Part shown: positions 1-8,462 of the stretch, piece by piece
How the letters are laid out: each line of letters begins with the position of its first letter
Numbering within the stretch: the stretch's first letter is position 1
NCBI RefSeq assembly: GCF_018343525.1
Contig: NZ_JAGYPH010000003.1
Location: 125,486-189,485, forward strand
Source of the DNA: Lederbergia citrea
Lineage (GTDB): Bacteria > Bacillota > Bacilli > Bacillales > Bacillaceae_C
Length of the DNA: 64,000 nucleotides
Reading direction: 5' to 3'
The notes under the pieces: generated by a model
Databases searched by the model: none
Told to the model about the DNA's origin: nothing
What the model saw: only the letters and a program-made list of their open reading frames with translations
Made by a program: the position numbers and the translations under genes

Positions 1-309
1 TAACATTGTAGAAAAGAATACATAGTTACTCTTAATATAATCGAACCAGAGTTCCTTCGCATCTATCTCATCCATGTCAGATGTCGATTCGTATAATTCT
101 CGCATTTCATTAATATGTTCTCCAATCAGCTTATCCAGTAGATCAAATTTATCAATATAATTAGAATAGATCGTTCCTCGACCAACATTAGCCCTGTTGG
201 AAATATCCTGAATCGTGATGTTGTCAAAACTTTGTTCAGACATGAGTGCAATGAAAGCTTTTTTTATCGCTTCTCGAGATTTAAGTATTCTTCTATCTAC
301 TTTGGACAT
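1..309 (-). CDS. TetR family transcriptional regulator, N-terminal part (cut by window edge)
   Basis: The visible 103 residues start MSKVDRRILKSREAIKKAF and contain a typical TetR helix-turn-helix: a first helix, then a stretch reading ITIQDISNRANVGRGTIYSNY that matches the family's recognition helix region, at about residues 27-48. The ligand-binding C-terminal domain lies beyond position 1 of the window. The start is ATG at 309, preceded by a purine-rich AAGGAAGGTGGG on the minus strand. The gene lies 77 bp downstream of the AraC-type regulator on the same strand, so the two could be read together, but nothing proves this. Its ligand and targets cannot be inferred from the fragment. Confidence 0.85.
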   Translation of the reverse strand, partial: MSKVDRRILKSREAIKKAFIALMSEQSFDNITIQDISNRANVGRGTIYSNYIDKFDLLDKLIGEHINEMRELYESTSDMDEIDAKELWFDYIKSNYVFFSTML

Positions 310-385
310 TAAATGAGGCACCCACCTTCCTTAATAAACTAAACGGATCATCTCTTATAAAATTCGCTGATTGCCCCTTTAAGCT

Positions 386-1303
386 TCATGCGTTTATTCT
401 ATCGTCATATCTTCCCCTCAGGCGCTTGATATCTTCTCTAGGTGGAAAACCAAACATGCGGGAATATTCTCGGCTGAATTGTGACGGACTTTCGTAACCT
501 ACTTGGAATGCGACATCAGCGGCATCCGTTGATTCAGATAATAATAGGCGCCGTGCTTCCTGTAGTCTTAGATGTTTTTGAAACTGTATAGGACTCATAG
601 CGGTGACCTCTTTAAAGTGCCTATGAAGAGAAGAAACGCTCATATTCGCTATTTCTGCAAGCTCCTCAATACGGATTGGCCTATCATAGTTATGCTTGAT
701 TTGCTCAATAGCATCGTTGATTCGATTGGTATCGCTTCCTTCTATTGCAATTTGCTCCAGTGTAGCCCCATGCCGCCCTTGCAAAACCCTATATAGAATT
801 TCCTTCGTGAATAGAGGAGCAAGTACCGGTATATCTCTAGGATTATCCAGCAAACGAACTAACCTGATTACTGCATCCAAAATAGGTAACTCAATCCCGC
901 TGACGAACATAGCTCGCTTAGCTTTTCTTTTTGAATCAATATTAACTTCAAAATTATTTAAAACTTCTAGGATTTGGCTCGGTGTAAATTCAAGCTTCAG
1001 AGCCAAATATGGAACGTCGGATGATGCCTCGATGATTTGGCTGGTAACCGGCAAATCAACGGATGCAACCAGATAATTGCCAGGATTGTATATAAAGCGT
1101 TCCTGTGCCAGTAGAACCTCCTTCGCACCTTGGACGATGATGCATAAGGAAGGCTTATAAACACCTTGATTTGGTGCAGTAACATTAGATTTATTAATTA
1201 AAAATAAAGACGGAATGGCGGTTGCATGAACACCATCCTGTCCGGCATAACGCTGTATTAGTTTGGCGAGCTCATCCTGCTGTTTAAATAGTTGTTCAGA
1301 CAT
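386..1303 (-). CDS. AraC family regulator with AraC_N cupin domain (YqhC-like)
   Basis: This 305-residue DNA-binding protein has an N-terminal effector domain of the AraC_N type (about residues 20-190, including PSLCIIVQGAKEVLL) and two C-terminal helix-turn-helix motifs at about 205-295 (IRIEELAEIANMSVSSLHRHFKE, then VAFQVGYESPSQFSREY). The architecture is that of E. coli YqhC, an activator of aldehyde reductase genes. The ATG at 1303 has a GGGAGG site. It diverges from a MFS gene and lies near an aldo/keto reductase gene; both have the same 66-bp sequence upstream (1375-1440 and 2815-2880). I infer that this protein controls both, probably in response to an aldehyde or another toxic compound. 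Confidence 0.88.
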   Translation of the reverse strand: MSEQLFKQQDELAKLIQRYAGQDGVHATAIPSLFLINKSNVTAPNQGVYKPSLCIIVQGAKEVLLAQERFIYNPGNYLVASVDLPVTSQIIEASSDVPYLALKLEFTPSQILEVLNNFEVNIDSKRKAKRAMFVSGIELPILDAVIRLVRLLDNPRDIPVLAPLFTKEILYRVLQGRHGATLEQIAIEGSDTNRINDAIEQIKHNYDRPIRIEELAEIANMSVSSLHRHFKEVTAMSPIQFQKHLRLQEARRLLLSESTDAADVAFQVGYESPSQFSREYSRMFGFPPREDIKRLRGRYDDRINA

Positions 1304-1374
1304 ATAATCCTCCCTGTTTCCTTGACCTTGATGGTTCCATTATAATGCATATTCATATCTTGAGTACGAGTTTT

Positions 1375-1440
1375 GAGAGGATTAGGCAATCATTTGATAG
1401 AAATGTGATAACGGTTTCTTTTTATCTGTTACATAATTAA
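1375..1440 (+). promoter_or_regulatory. Promoter/operator repeat, copy 1 (upstream of MFS gene)
   Basis: This 66-bp segment is closely repeated at 2815-2880. The shared core is AGGCAATCATTTGA, then a variable stretch, then GATAACGGT. The copies end in CATAAT-like -10 hexamers (here ACATAAT) about 110 bp before the GTG of the MFS gene. The placement fits an AraC-type activator site overlapping the -35 region. The regulator assignment is inference from the neighbouring araC-family gene. Confidence 0.65.
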
Positions 1441-1553
1441 GAGCATAGGTCCCAATAAAACAACTGAAATTGGTGTGGCAATAAAGGAAATAGATGCTGC
1501 CGCTTTGCTGTGAAGGAACAACATTGAATCTTTCACCTAAGGAGGAATGAATC

Positions 1554-2731
1554 GTGGAACGCTTATGGACGAAACCATTTATTTTTATGACCGTCGGGAT
1601 GTTTTTCTTATTCACAGGATTTTATATGCTATATCCAACATTGCCGCTGTTTATTAAGCAAATGGAGGCAATGAATCTCAAGTTGGCCTGGCTATGGGGG
1701 TATTTATGCTTTCCGCTGTTATTCTTCGCCCGATTATCGGTGGATTACTGGACCGTTTCGGCAGGCGGCCGTTTATCGTCTGGGGGCTGATTTTCTTTGC
1801 CGTGACGATGTATATGTATGAATGGGTTGGCGGAATCGTTGTTTTGATGGCGCTCAGAATATTACACGGAATGAGTTGGGGCGTCTCCACAACATCCATC
1901 ATTACGGCAATTACAGATATGATCCCATCCTCCCGCCGGGGTGAAGGGCTGGGATGGTCCGGGATGGCCATGACTCTGGCTATGGCAATCGGCCCAATGT
2001 TCGGTATCTGGATTTCAGGGAATCTTTCGTTCAACGCCCTGTTCCTATTCGCTTCGGGCCTTTCAGTCGCGGCGTTGCTATTGACGTTTGGAGCAAAAAT
2101 GCCTTTCCAGCCGCAGCCCGGCGTAAGGCGAATGGAAATTTTCGAAAAATCAGTATTACCTGTTACCACATCGGTCTTTTTTCTTTTTATCGCTTATGGC
2201 GGCATTACCAGCTTTGTTCCGCTATTCGCTTACTCGATTAATGTCAATTCCGGCACGTTCTTTCTCGTCTATGCGGCGACACTTGTACTGATCCGTCCAG
2301 TTGCAGGAAAACTTTCGGACCGGCATGGTGAGACATTTGTCATTGTACCGAGTCTCGTGATTACGATATTAGCTTTGATAATCTTAAGCTTTTCGACCGG
2401 ATTGTTTGGTGTACTCGTTACAGCTGTTCTTTACGGCATTGGTTTCGGTTCCGCGCAGCCGGCTCTTCAAGCGGCAACATTACGTCTTGTTCGCCCGGAT
2501 CGAACAGGAGTAGCCAATGCCTCTTTTTCGACTGCTACCGACCTCGGAATCGGGCTAGGTGCGATGACGCTAGGCTGGGTTTCCCAGTACACGAGTTATC
2601 AGATGTTATTTACAGTTAGTGCTGTGTCAGTTGCTGTTTCCCTGATTTTATTTTCTTTCTTTGTTATACGATTGTTGAAAAAGAAACTTCCCCATCTAAA
2701 TACTGAATCTCTTTCCTCAAAATCAGTATAA
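1554..2731 (+). pseudogene. MFS transporter, broken by a single-base frameshift
   Basis: Two overlapping frames together encode one 12-helix major facilitator protein of about 392 residues. The first frame starts at GTG 1554 behind AAGGAGG and gives MERLWTKPFIFMTVGMFFL and YPTLPLFIKQM. It then leaves the family pattern, while the second frame takes over with GGNESQVGLAMGVFML and the MFS motif A-like GGLLDRFGRRPF. The frames join cleanly if one G is restored in the GG run at 1664-1665 (ATGGAGG read as ATGGGAGG). Without that base the first frame stops at 1790 after 78 residues. This is either a real null mutation or a sequencing error; the rest of the gene shows no further decay. Export of a toxic substrate under the AraC regulator is inferred. 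Confidence 0.8.
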
Positions 2732-2814
2732 ATAGGGAAAATAGGAAGTGATTTTTTCTGGTTATCTGTAATCCTAGGATTTAATTTGAAAAATGTAAAT
2801 AATAAATGTGTCAT

Positions 2815-2880
2815 GAGAAGAATAGGCAATCATTTGAGATAAACGAGATAACGGTCGCATTTCTGGTTCTGTCATAATAA
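2815..2880 (+). promoter_or_regulatory. Promoter/operator repeat, copy 2 (upstream of aldo/keto reductase)
   Basis: Second copy of the 66-bp sequence found at 1375-1440, with the same GAGA-AGGCAATCATTTGA and GATAACGGT blocks and a terminal TCATAAT. If CATAAT (about 2872-2877) is the -10 box, transcription begins near 2885. That excludes the ATG at 2883 as a start and supports translation from 2961. Confidence 0.65.
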
Positions 2881-2960
2881 AGATGACGAGGCTAGAACAA
2901 GTGAGAAGAACTTTGGATGTTCTAATAAACTACAAATATCAGAAAGTGGGGAACTATTTA

Positions 2961-3941
2961 ATGGAATATGTAAAACTTGGAAATACCGGGTTGGATGTAT
3001 CTCGGATTTGTCTGGGAACTATGGGCTTTGGTGATGTGAATACTGGTTTTCATCCGTGGGTGCTTGACGAGGAAAACAGTCGTCCTGTCATCAAAAAGGC
3101 TCTTGATCTAGGAATCAATTTTTTTGATACAGCAAATGTGTATTCAAATGGAACAAGCGAGGAATATGTTGGTCGGGCTCTGAAGGATTATGCCAATCGG
3201 GATGAAATTGTCCTTGCAACTAAAGTTCATTTTCGTATGCATGATGGTCCAAATGGGGCAGGACTTTCTCGGAAGGCAATCATGAGTGAAATTGATAAAA
3301 GCCTTAAGAGACTAGGAACCGATTATGTGGATCTCTACCAAATTCACCGCTGGGATTACAATACTCCAATTGAAGAAACGATGGAAGCATTGCATGATGT
3401 GGTGAAGGCTGGCAAGGCAAGATATATCGGTGCTTCTGCCATGTATGCTTGGCAGTTTCTGAAAGCGTTACATGTAGCGGAAAAACATGGATGGACACGG
3501 TTTGTATCGATGCAGAATCATTATAACCTCATGTACCGCGAGGAAGAGCGGGAGATGCTGCCGCTTTGCAAGGAAGAAAAAATCGGTGTGATTCCATATA
3601 GCCCACTAGCATCAGGAAGATTGACGCGAGATTGGAAGGAATCAACACATCGTTCCGAAACAGATCAAGCTCAAAAAGCTAAATACGATGCGACTGCCGA
3701 TGCCGATCGATTAGTCATAGAACGTGTGGCGGAAATCGCAGAAAAACGAGGCGTTCCTCGTGTTCATATAGCCCTTGCCTGGTTGCTGCAGAAAGAACCG
3801 GTGACAGCTCCAATTGTCGGTGCTACAAAAATATCTCATCTCGATAATGCAGTAGCTGCTCTTTCAATTTCGTTAACACCTGAAGAAGTTGCGTTCCTAG
3901 AAGAGCCGTATGTACCGCATCCAATTAGCGGTTTTAACTAA
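2961..3941 (+). CDS. Aldo/keto reductase
   Basis: This 326-residue NADPH-dependent oxidoreductase is a TIM barrel of the AKR superfamily, resembling the E. coli YajO group. It starts MEYVKLGNTGLDVSRICLG. The catalytic tetrad is visible: Asp and Tyr in FFDTANVYSNG, Lys in LATKVHF and His in YQIHRWD. The C-terminal cofactor-binding signature is PIVGATKISHLDNA. An upstream in-frame ATG at 2883 would add 26 unrelated residues and lies at or before the predicted transcription start, so 2961 is preferred, although its ribosome binding site (GTGGGGA) is only fair. The shared promoter with the broken MFS gene suggests a joint detoxification response. Confidence 0.9.
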   Translation: MEYVKLGNTGLDVSRICLGTMGFGDVNTGFHPWVLDEENSRPVIKKALDLGINFFDTANVYSNGTSEEYVGRALKDYANRDEIVLATKVHFRMHDGPNGAGLSRKAIMSEIDKSLKRLGTDYVDLYQIHRWDYNTPIEETMEALHDVVKAGKARYIGASAMYAWQFLKALHVAEKHGWTRFVSMQNHYNLMYREEEREMLPLCKEEKIGVIPYSPLASGRLTRDWKESTHRSETDQAQKAKYDATADADRLVIERVAEIAEKRGVPRVHIALAWLLQKEPVTAPIVGATKISHLDNAVAALSISLTPEEVAFLEEPYVPHPISGFN

Positions 3942-3972
3942 TACATTTGTATAAAGGTTATAGAAGGATAAA

Positions 3973-4012
3973 GCAGAGATACCGTTTTTTCAATTTCGGT
4001 ATTTCTGTGTTT
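3973..4012 (+). terminator. Terminator-like hairpin after aldo/keto reductase
   Basis: GCAGAGATACCG pairs with CGGTATTTCTGTG across a T-rich loop, followed by TTTAC. The U-tract is short, so termination may be partial. Confidence 0.5.
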
Positions 4013-4096
4013 ACTAGTTTACAACCGAATGCAAGATTAAATCTGTTATATCTTCTTTAAAACAAAATATGTAAGTTCTTCTAAGGGGGACAAAAT

Positions 4097-5317
4097 TTGT
4101 ATACACGATTAAAAAATCTGTTTGCAATTAAAGGATATAGTTTATTTGTCATTTGTTTGCTGCTAATCGGTATCGGTATTTCTATTACATCCCCTTATTT
4201 ACCCCTGTTTTTAACGGAAGATTTCGGAATGAGTGCAGGAGCCTTTGGCATTTTCATGGCAATCAGTTCATTGGGCGGCGTGGTTGTGAACTCGCTCATC
4301 GCTAAACATTCGGATAGCGGGATGGATCGTAGATGGATTATTATTATTGCCGCACTTTCAGCTGCTATAGGGTATGCTTCGTATCTTGTGTTTCATAACT
4401 TTTTTATTTTGCTGATTGTCGTCGCACTCTTTAATGGATTAGCAGCTCCAGCCTTACCGCAAATCTATGCATCCGCACATGAATCCGCAAATGCAAGCAA
4501 ATCTGATGACAAGACTTTAGCAATCTCTACATTACGTTCTCTTGTTTCTCTCGGATTCCTATTAGGACCTTTATTTGGAACACTCATTTTAGCACTTGCT
4601 GGATATAAGGGAATTTTCCTTGGAACAGCCGCTATTTATCTTATAGTTGCATCTCTTGTCTTCTTGTTTTTACAAAAACGAAAAATAGTTCAAAGCAACA
4701 CCAAAAAGAAAAAGAGTTCAGATACCTCTTGGATCAAAAACAGGCAAATTAGACTGCCTTTTATTGCCTTTTTCTTTCTGTTTGTCATCAATACCATTCA
4801 TTTGATCATTACGCCGTTGTTTATTGTGAATGAACTGAATGGGACGTATCGGGATGTCGGAGTGGTAGTCAGTATTTGTGCCGGTTTGGAAATTCCGATT
4901 ATGCTTGGACTCGGTGCACTAGGAAAAAAGATCTCGAATCATACTCTAATGATTTATGGCTGCTTGATCGTAGTGATCTATTACGCCATTTTAAGTGTAG
5001 CGACGCATCCTTGGCAGTTGATCCCAGCGCAGCTTCTTCAGGCAACGTTTGTAGCTATTGTCATGGGTATTGGACTAAGCTATTTCACGGAACGGCTGCC
5101 TAATTCACCGGGGGTAGCCACAACCATCTATTATAACGGGTCCACGATTGGAAGATTAGTGGGAAGTCTGGGTGGCGGTTTTATTGCCCAAATAGCGGGG
5201 GTTCGTTCTGTTTTTTGGATGTGCCTGGCACTTGGAGTATTCTCGTTCTTGATCTTTTGGAGAACAAGATCACATGCGGAAATGGAAGTATCCACAGAAC
5301 AAATACGGTCAGTCTAG
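4097..5317 (+). CDS. MFS transporter of the sugar efflux (SET) type
   Basis: This integral membrane protein of 406 residues has about 12 hydrophobic segments. It begins MYTRLKNLFAIKGYSLFVIC and continues with SPYLPLFLTEDFGMSAGAFGIFMAIS, a pattern I associate with sugar efflux (SetA/SetB-like) members of the major facilitator superfamily. A charged loop near residues 198-215 (QKRKIVQSNTKKKKSSD) separates the two six-helix halves. The start is TTG at 4097, eight bases after AAGGGGG. It has its own terminator at 5338-5378, so it is probably monocistronic. The substrate cannot be told from the sequence; drug export is an alternative. Confidence 0.82.
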   Translation: MYTRLKNLFAIKGYSLFVICLLLIGIGISITSPYLPLFLTEDFGMSAGAFGIFMAISSLGGVVVNSLIAKHSDSGMDRRWIIIIAALSAAIGYASYLVFHNFFILLIVVALFNGLAAPALPQIYASAHESANASKSDDKTLAISTLRSLVSLGFLLGPLFGTLILALAGYKGIFLGTAAIYLIVASLVFLFLQKRKIVQSNTKKKKSSDTSWIKNRQIRLPFIAFFFLFVINTIHLIITPLFIVNELNGTYRDVGVVVSICAGLEIPIMLGLGALGKKISNHTLMIYGCLIVVIYYAILSVATHPWQLIPAQLLQATFVAIVMGIGLSYFTERLPNSPGVATTIYYNGSTIGRLVGSLGGGFIAQIAGVRSVFWMCLALGVFSFLIFWRTRSHAEMEVSTEQIRSV

Positions 5318-5337
5318 TCTGCTATCAGATAAAAAAA

Positions 5338-5378
5338 ATTAGAGAAAGGTAGTCCAAATAACTACTTTTCTCTAATTT
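5338..5378 (+). terminator. Intrinsic terminator
   Basis: AATTAGAGAAAGGTAGT pairs with ACTACTTTTCTCTAATT around CCAAATA, followed by TTATTC. A poly-A run precedes the stem, so it could work in both directions between the convergent genes ending at 5317 and 5412. Confidence 0.85.
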
Positions 5379-5411
5379 TATTCTATCGGAGAGATTATAT
5401 GAATGGGACTT

Positions 5412-6248
5412 TTAATAGTTTATCTTTAATGATCTTTTAATTCTGTAAGTAGAAGAGAAATCTCCATCGGCAAGAAGATTGGGACGATGAAAATCCGATA
5501 ATTTTTCATATAATGTTTTTCTAAAGGCGTTTATTTGTACGTCACCAATATTCATAGTATGAATGTTTATTTGATCATCGTTTAACTCTATTACTAAATA
5601 ATTGGAATCACATAATACAGCCCCGGTTTGAACAAAATGGTGGTTTGCCTGCTGAATAATAGATTGCGAATGTGTATGTCCATTAAAATAAATGACAAGC
5701 CCCTCCCTTTTAGCCAGCAAGGGACGAATATCCTGCAAAGCTTCGAAACTCGTATTTCCCTCAGGAGAATACTTAGTCGTATTCGGTACAGGATGGTGAG
5801 CAAATATAATTAATGGCTTCTCAATGGAACGGCTCATTTGTGCTTCAAGCCAATTCCATTGTTCCTTGTCCAGCCCCCAGCCATGTAATTGCAATTCTTT
5901 AGTAGTATCTAAAAATAAGAGCAAGCACTCTTCTGTTTCTATCGCATCATATCTCGGTTGTCCTATAAGCTCCGTTATTTTTTCTTTTGAAAGGGACAGC
6001 ACATCATGATTACCCAATACTTGTCTAAATGTTACATCGTATTTCCTCACAAGATCATACATGAACTGAAACTCACTCTCGAGCCCTAAATGGGTCAAAT
6101 CACCAATTGAAACATGCAAATCTGCATCTATACTTAAAAATTCATGTAAATATTTCGTAAAAAAGTTGTCCGCTGTTTCCTGTAAATCCGACTTTTTGAC
6201 ATCATTGGATGGGTAATGTAAATCGCCTAACAATGCTATTCGAAACAA
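5412..6248 (-). CDS. Metallophosphoesterase (calcineurin-like)
   Basis: This 278-residue cytoplasmic phosphoesterase has the full set of metal-binding motifs of the calcineurin-like family: GDLHYPSND near the N-terminus (D-x-H), GDLTHLG, GNHD, FAHHPVP and NGHTHSQ. The layout resembles CpdA/Icc-type phosphodiesterases, so cyclic nucleotides or other phosphodiesters are possible substrates. There is no signal peptide. The start is TTG at 6248, eight bases after AAAGGGGG; no ATG with a good ribosome site lies nearby. It stands alone between a terminator and the oxidoreductase gene upstream. Confidence 0.85.
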   Translation of the reverse strand: MFRIALLGDLHYPSNDVKKSDLQETADNFFTKYLHEFLSIDADLHVSIGDLTHLGLESEFQFMYDLVRKYDVTFRQVLGNHDVLSLSKEKITELIGQPRYDAIETEECLLLFLDTTKELQLHGWGLDKEQWNWLEAQMSRSIEKPLIIFAHHPVPNTTKYSPEGNTSFEALQDIRPLLAKREGLVIYFNGHTHSQSIIQQANHHFVQTGAVLCDSNYLVIELNDDQINIHTMNIGDVQINAFRKTLYEKLSDFHRPNLLADGDFSSTYRIKRSLKINY

Positions 6249-6316
6249 ATGCTTACCCCCTTTTAAAAAATCTCCGTCGTTAAAAAGAAACCATCAATAT
6301 TTACTTTTTAAAAATT

Positions 6317-7435
6317 TTATTCCAATGCCCCCGCCACATCATACAACTCCAGATCAATATCAACATCTTCTCCAAGTGCTAGTTTTGCGAGTTGCTGACC
6401 TAGAAACGGGCCTACTGTTAACCCCGAAGCGCCAAGCCCATTCGCAAGAAGAAGTCCGTTGAAACCTGGGACCTTCCCGATGATTGGGAGAAAGTTCGGT
6501 GTAAATGGTCGAAATCCAACGCGTGCTTCGATGAATGTAGCATCAGCTAACCCCGGTGCAACAGCCAATGCTTTGTCAAAGATCTCATGCAATCCCCCAG
6601 CCGTCACCCGTCTGTCAAAATTCACATCATCTTCATGTGTGGCGCCAATCACCACTTGCCCATCATCAAATGCTAAAATGTATTGGTCATTGGGTGGGAT
6701 TACTACTGGCCAATCGGCAGTTTGCGTGTTTTCGAGCTGAAGATGAACGATTTGTGCTTTTTGACCTCTTACTTGCAAGTTAATCCCGAGTGGCGATAAT
6801 AACTCAGACGCCCATGCTCCTGCTGTGACGATGACTTGATTTGCCGAAAAAAAGTTTTCTCCAACTCGAACACCATTCACTTGGTTGTTTTCATGATCAA
6901 GTTTAGCTTCTCCATGAACAAACTTTGCACCATGCTTTTTCGCCGCATTTACTAGCGCCTGTCGCAGTGCTCGGCCATTAACTCTTGCTGCCCCGCTAAT
7001 GTGAACAGATGCGTAATCCTGTGGTGATAAAGGCGGAAAAAGCGCTGAAGTTTCAGCTGGTGGCAGTTGATTAATGGCACCAATCTCCGGGGCGTCTTCC
7101 CGCCTTTTTACCGCTCTCTCTTCCATCTTGTCGAGTTTAACAGAATCGGTATGGAGGCTAATTGCTCCTACTTTCCGATAACCCGTGTCTTTTTCGCCAT
7201 CCTCTTCAAGCTGATTCATAAGTGATTCATAATACGCAGCACCGCCTTTAGCGAGCGCATACCATGCTTTGTTCCGGCGCTGGGACAACCATGGACAAAT
7301 AATTCCAGCCGCCGCGTCTGTTGCCTGCCCCGGATCTTTCCGGTCCACTACCGTTACCGACGCCCCCGCCTTCGCCAAATGATACGCTGTTGCCGCACCT
7401 AAAATTCCCGCACCCACTACAATAAAATCCTTCAT
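6317..7435 (-). CDS. FAD-dependent oxidoreductase, DadA/glycine-oxidase-like
   Basis: This flavoenzyme of 372 residues opens with the dinucleotide-binding fold VGAGILGAATAYHLAKAG, then VTVVDRKDPGQATDAAAGI. The second FAD-contact signature lies in the C-terminal third (GFRPFTPNFLPIIGKVPG, then LANGLGASGLTVGPFLGQ). This is the D-amino-acid oxidase/DadA fold; members oxidise D-amino acids, glycine or sarcosine. The exact substrate is not readable. The ATG at 7435 follows AAAAGGTG. The preceding SRPBCC-arsR unit ends in its own hairpin (7460-7486), so this gene probably has a separate promoter or depends on read-through. Confidence 0.87.
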   Translation of the reverse strand: MKDFIVVGAGILGAATAYHLAKAGASVTVVDRKDPGQATDAAAGIICPWLSQRRNKAWYALAKGGAAYYESLMNQLEEDGEKDTGYRKVGAISLHTDSVKLDKMEERAVKRREDAPEIGAINQLPPAETSALFPPLSPQDYASVHISGAARVNGRALRQALVNAAKKHGAKFVHGEAKLDHENNQVNGVRVGENFFSANQVIVTAGAWASELLSPLGINLQVRGQKAQIVHLQLENTQTADWPVVIPPNDQYILAFDDGQVVIGATHEDDVNFDRRVTAGGLHEIFDKALAVAPGLADATFIEARVGFRPFTPNFLPIIGKVPGFNGLLLANGLGASGLTVGPFLGQQLAKLALGEDVDIDLELYDVAGALE

Positions 7436-7459
7436 TTATAAACACCTTTTCAAAGAAAT

Positions 7460-7486
7460 TTCGGGTGGTGACAGGCACGCCCCGAA
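7460..7486 (-). terminator. Terminator with GTGCCTGTCAC core
   Basis: On the minus strand TTCGGGGCGTG, loop CCTGT, CACCACCCGAA, followed by ATTTCTTTG. It lies just after the arsR stop codon. The same core forms the terminator at 11172-11194. Confidence 0.7.
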
Positions 7487-7498
7487 GTTTGTCGAATT

Positions 7499-7819
7499 TC
7501 ATTCGTTTTCAATTTCATGTTTAAGTATCGATAGTTTATTATTCCAGAACTTTTCGTAATATGAAAGCCATTGTTGCAGTTCAGTTAAGGGTTCCGGCTG
7601 GAGCCGATAACGTTTTTCTCTCCCGACTTTTCGCCCGCTAACTAATTGAGCTTCTGAAAGGATATGGAGATGCTTAGCTATAGCTGTACGACTAATTGAA
7701 AAATGGGAGGTGATTTCTGAAATCGGCAGTTCTTTTTCAGCAAGTAATTTAAGTACTTTTCTACGTGTCGGGTCGGCAATCGCCTGAAATACATCATACT
7801 TCTGCGCTGATGAGGACAC
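7499..7819 (-). CDS. ArsR family (winged-helix) transcriptional regulator
   Basis: This 106-residue repressor has a single winged helix-turn-helix. The N-terminal FQAIADPTRRKVLKLLAEKELPISEI and the recognition region SISRTAIAKHLHILSEAQLV are typical of the SdpR-like ArsR group, and no metal-binding cysteines are present. Translation starts with GTG at 7819, immediately after the TAA of the SRPBCC gene (TAAGTG), so the two are coupled. In this regulator/AHSA1 pairing the ArsR gene usually comes first; here the order is reversed. The paired AACC-N4-GGTT-like sites at the promoter (8281-8331) are its likely operators. Confidence 0.88.
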   Translation of the reverse strand: MSSSAQKYDVFQAIADPTRRKVLKLLAEKELPISEITSHFSISRTAIAKHLHILSEAQLVSGRKVGREKRYRLQPEPLTELQQWLSYYEKFWNNKLSILKHEIENE

Positions 7820-8251
7820 TTAGTTCTCAACAACCTTTCCAAGTTTTTTAATAAGTCCTGACCAACCGCCTGACATCCGCTCACGAATAATTGAACTCTT
7901 TTCGTTCGGCTTCGGCAGGATTGTATCAGGGTGTTTCCAACCACCATGAATAAGCGTAAACTCCGTCTTGTCCCCTAGCTCCTTTAAAATAAAGGAAACG
8001 ACCCAACCATCTGTATCCCATGTGAAAGAGAGTCGATGAGGTGCATCAATTTCAATTACTTTGCAAGGTGACGGTCCGAATGGAGATTGTAAATGAAATT
8101 CATGTCCGACCTCTGGTTGAAAATCATTTGGCATAAACCAGGCCGCAATTCCTTCCGCGGTTGAAACCTTATCCCATACCTTTTGAATTGGTGCTTCAAT
8201 CACAATCGTTTGCTTAATATCCTGCAATGTATTCTGATTATTTGTATCCAT
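7820..8251 (-). CDS. SRPBCC/AHSA1-domain protein
   Basis: This 143-residue small hydrophobic-cavity protein of the START/Bet v1-like (SRPBCC, AHSA1) superfamily shows the usual opening [31 protein letters not shown], then a [12 protein letters not shown] strand and a C-terminal amphipathic helix ([16 protein letters not shown]). Such proteins bind hydrophobic ligands, but their bacterial roles are mostly unknown. The ATG at 8251 follows GGAGATACTAA. It is the first gene of a two-gene unit with the arsR gene. A cytoplasmic location is expected. Confidence 0.88.
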   Translation of the reverse strand: MDTNNQNTLQDIKQTIVIEAPIQKVWDKVSTAEGIAAWFMPNDFQPEVGHEFHLQSPFGPSPCKVIEIDAPHRLSFTWDTDGWVVSFILKELGDKTEFTLIHGGWKHPDTILPKPNEKSSIIRERMSGGWSGLIKKLGKVVEN

Positions 8252-8280
8252 TTAGTATCTCCTTTTGATTTATTATATGA

Positions 8281-8331
8281 AACCTTTTGGTTGTGCTTTC
8301 GAGTATATAACACCTTTTAGTTTCATGTCAA
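8281..8331 (-). promoter_or_regulatory. Promoter with two candidate ArsR operators
   Basis: On the minus strand, TTGACA (8326-8331), a 16-bp spacer and TATATA (8304-8309) form a near-consensus sigma-A promoter. The palindrome AACCTTTTGGTT (8281-8292) and its degenerate copy CACCTTTTAGTT (8311-8322) lie 30 bp apart, about three helical turns, one of them inside the spacer. Confidence 0.68.
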
Positions 8332-8384
8332 ATATCTCTTTTTAGTTTGCCCTCCACTTTTATTTCAAATTATTTTTCAATAAA

Positions 8385-8410
8385 TGAAATTTTCCATAGC
8401 TGATACTCGT
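8385..8410 (+). promoter_or_regulatory. Candidate ECF-type autoregulated promoter of the sigma factor gene
   Basis: TGAAAT (8385-8390), 17 bp, then CGTTATA (8408-8414) resembles the TGAAAC-N16-CGT class recognised by ECF sigma factors such as SigW. A TATAAT at 8411-8416 could alternatively serve vegetative transcription. The sigma factor's ATG lies about 45 bp downstream. Confidence 0.45.
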
Positions 8411-8462
8411 TATAATAGATGAATACAAAAACGAGACATATCGTTTGGGTCAGGAGGTCAAT

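Noticed and set aside
1678..2169. 163-codon minus-strand frame inside the MFS gene
   Set aside because: It mirrors the hydrophobic coding strand, has no ribosome site and no family resemblance.
2883..2960. Upstream start of the aldo/keto reductase
   Set aside because: It adds 26 residues unrelated to the family and lies at or before the predicted transcription start.
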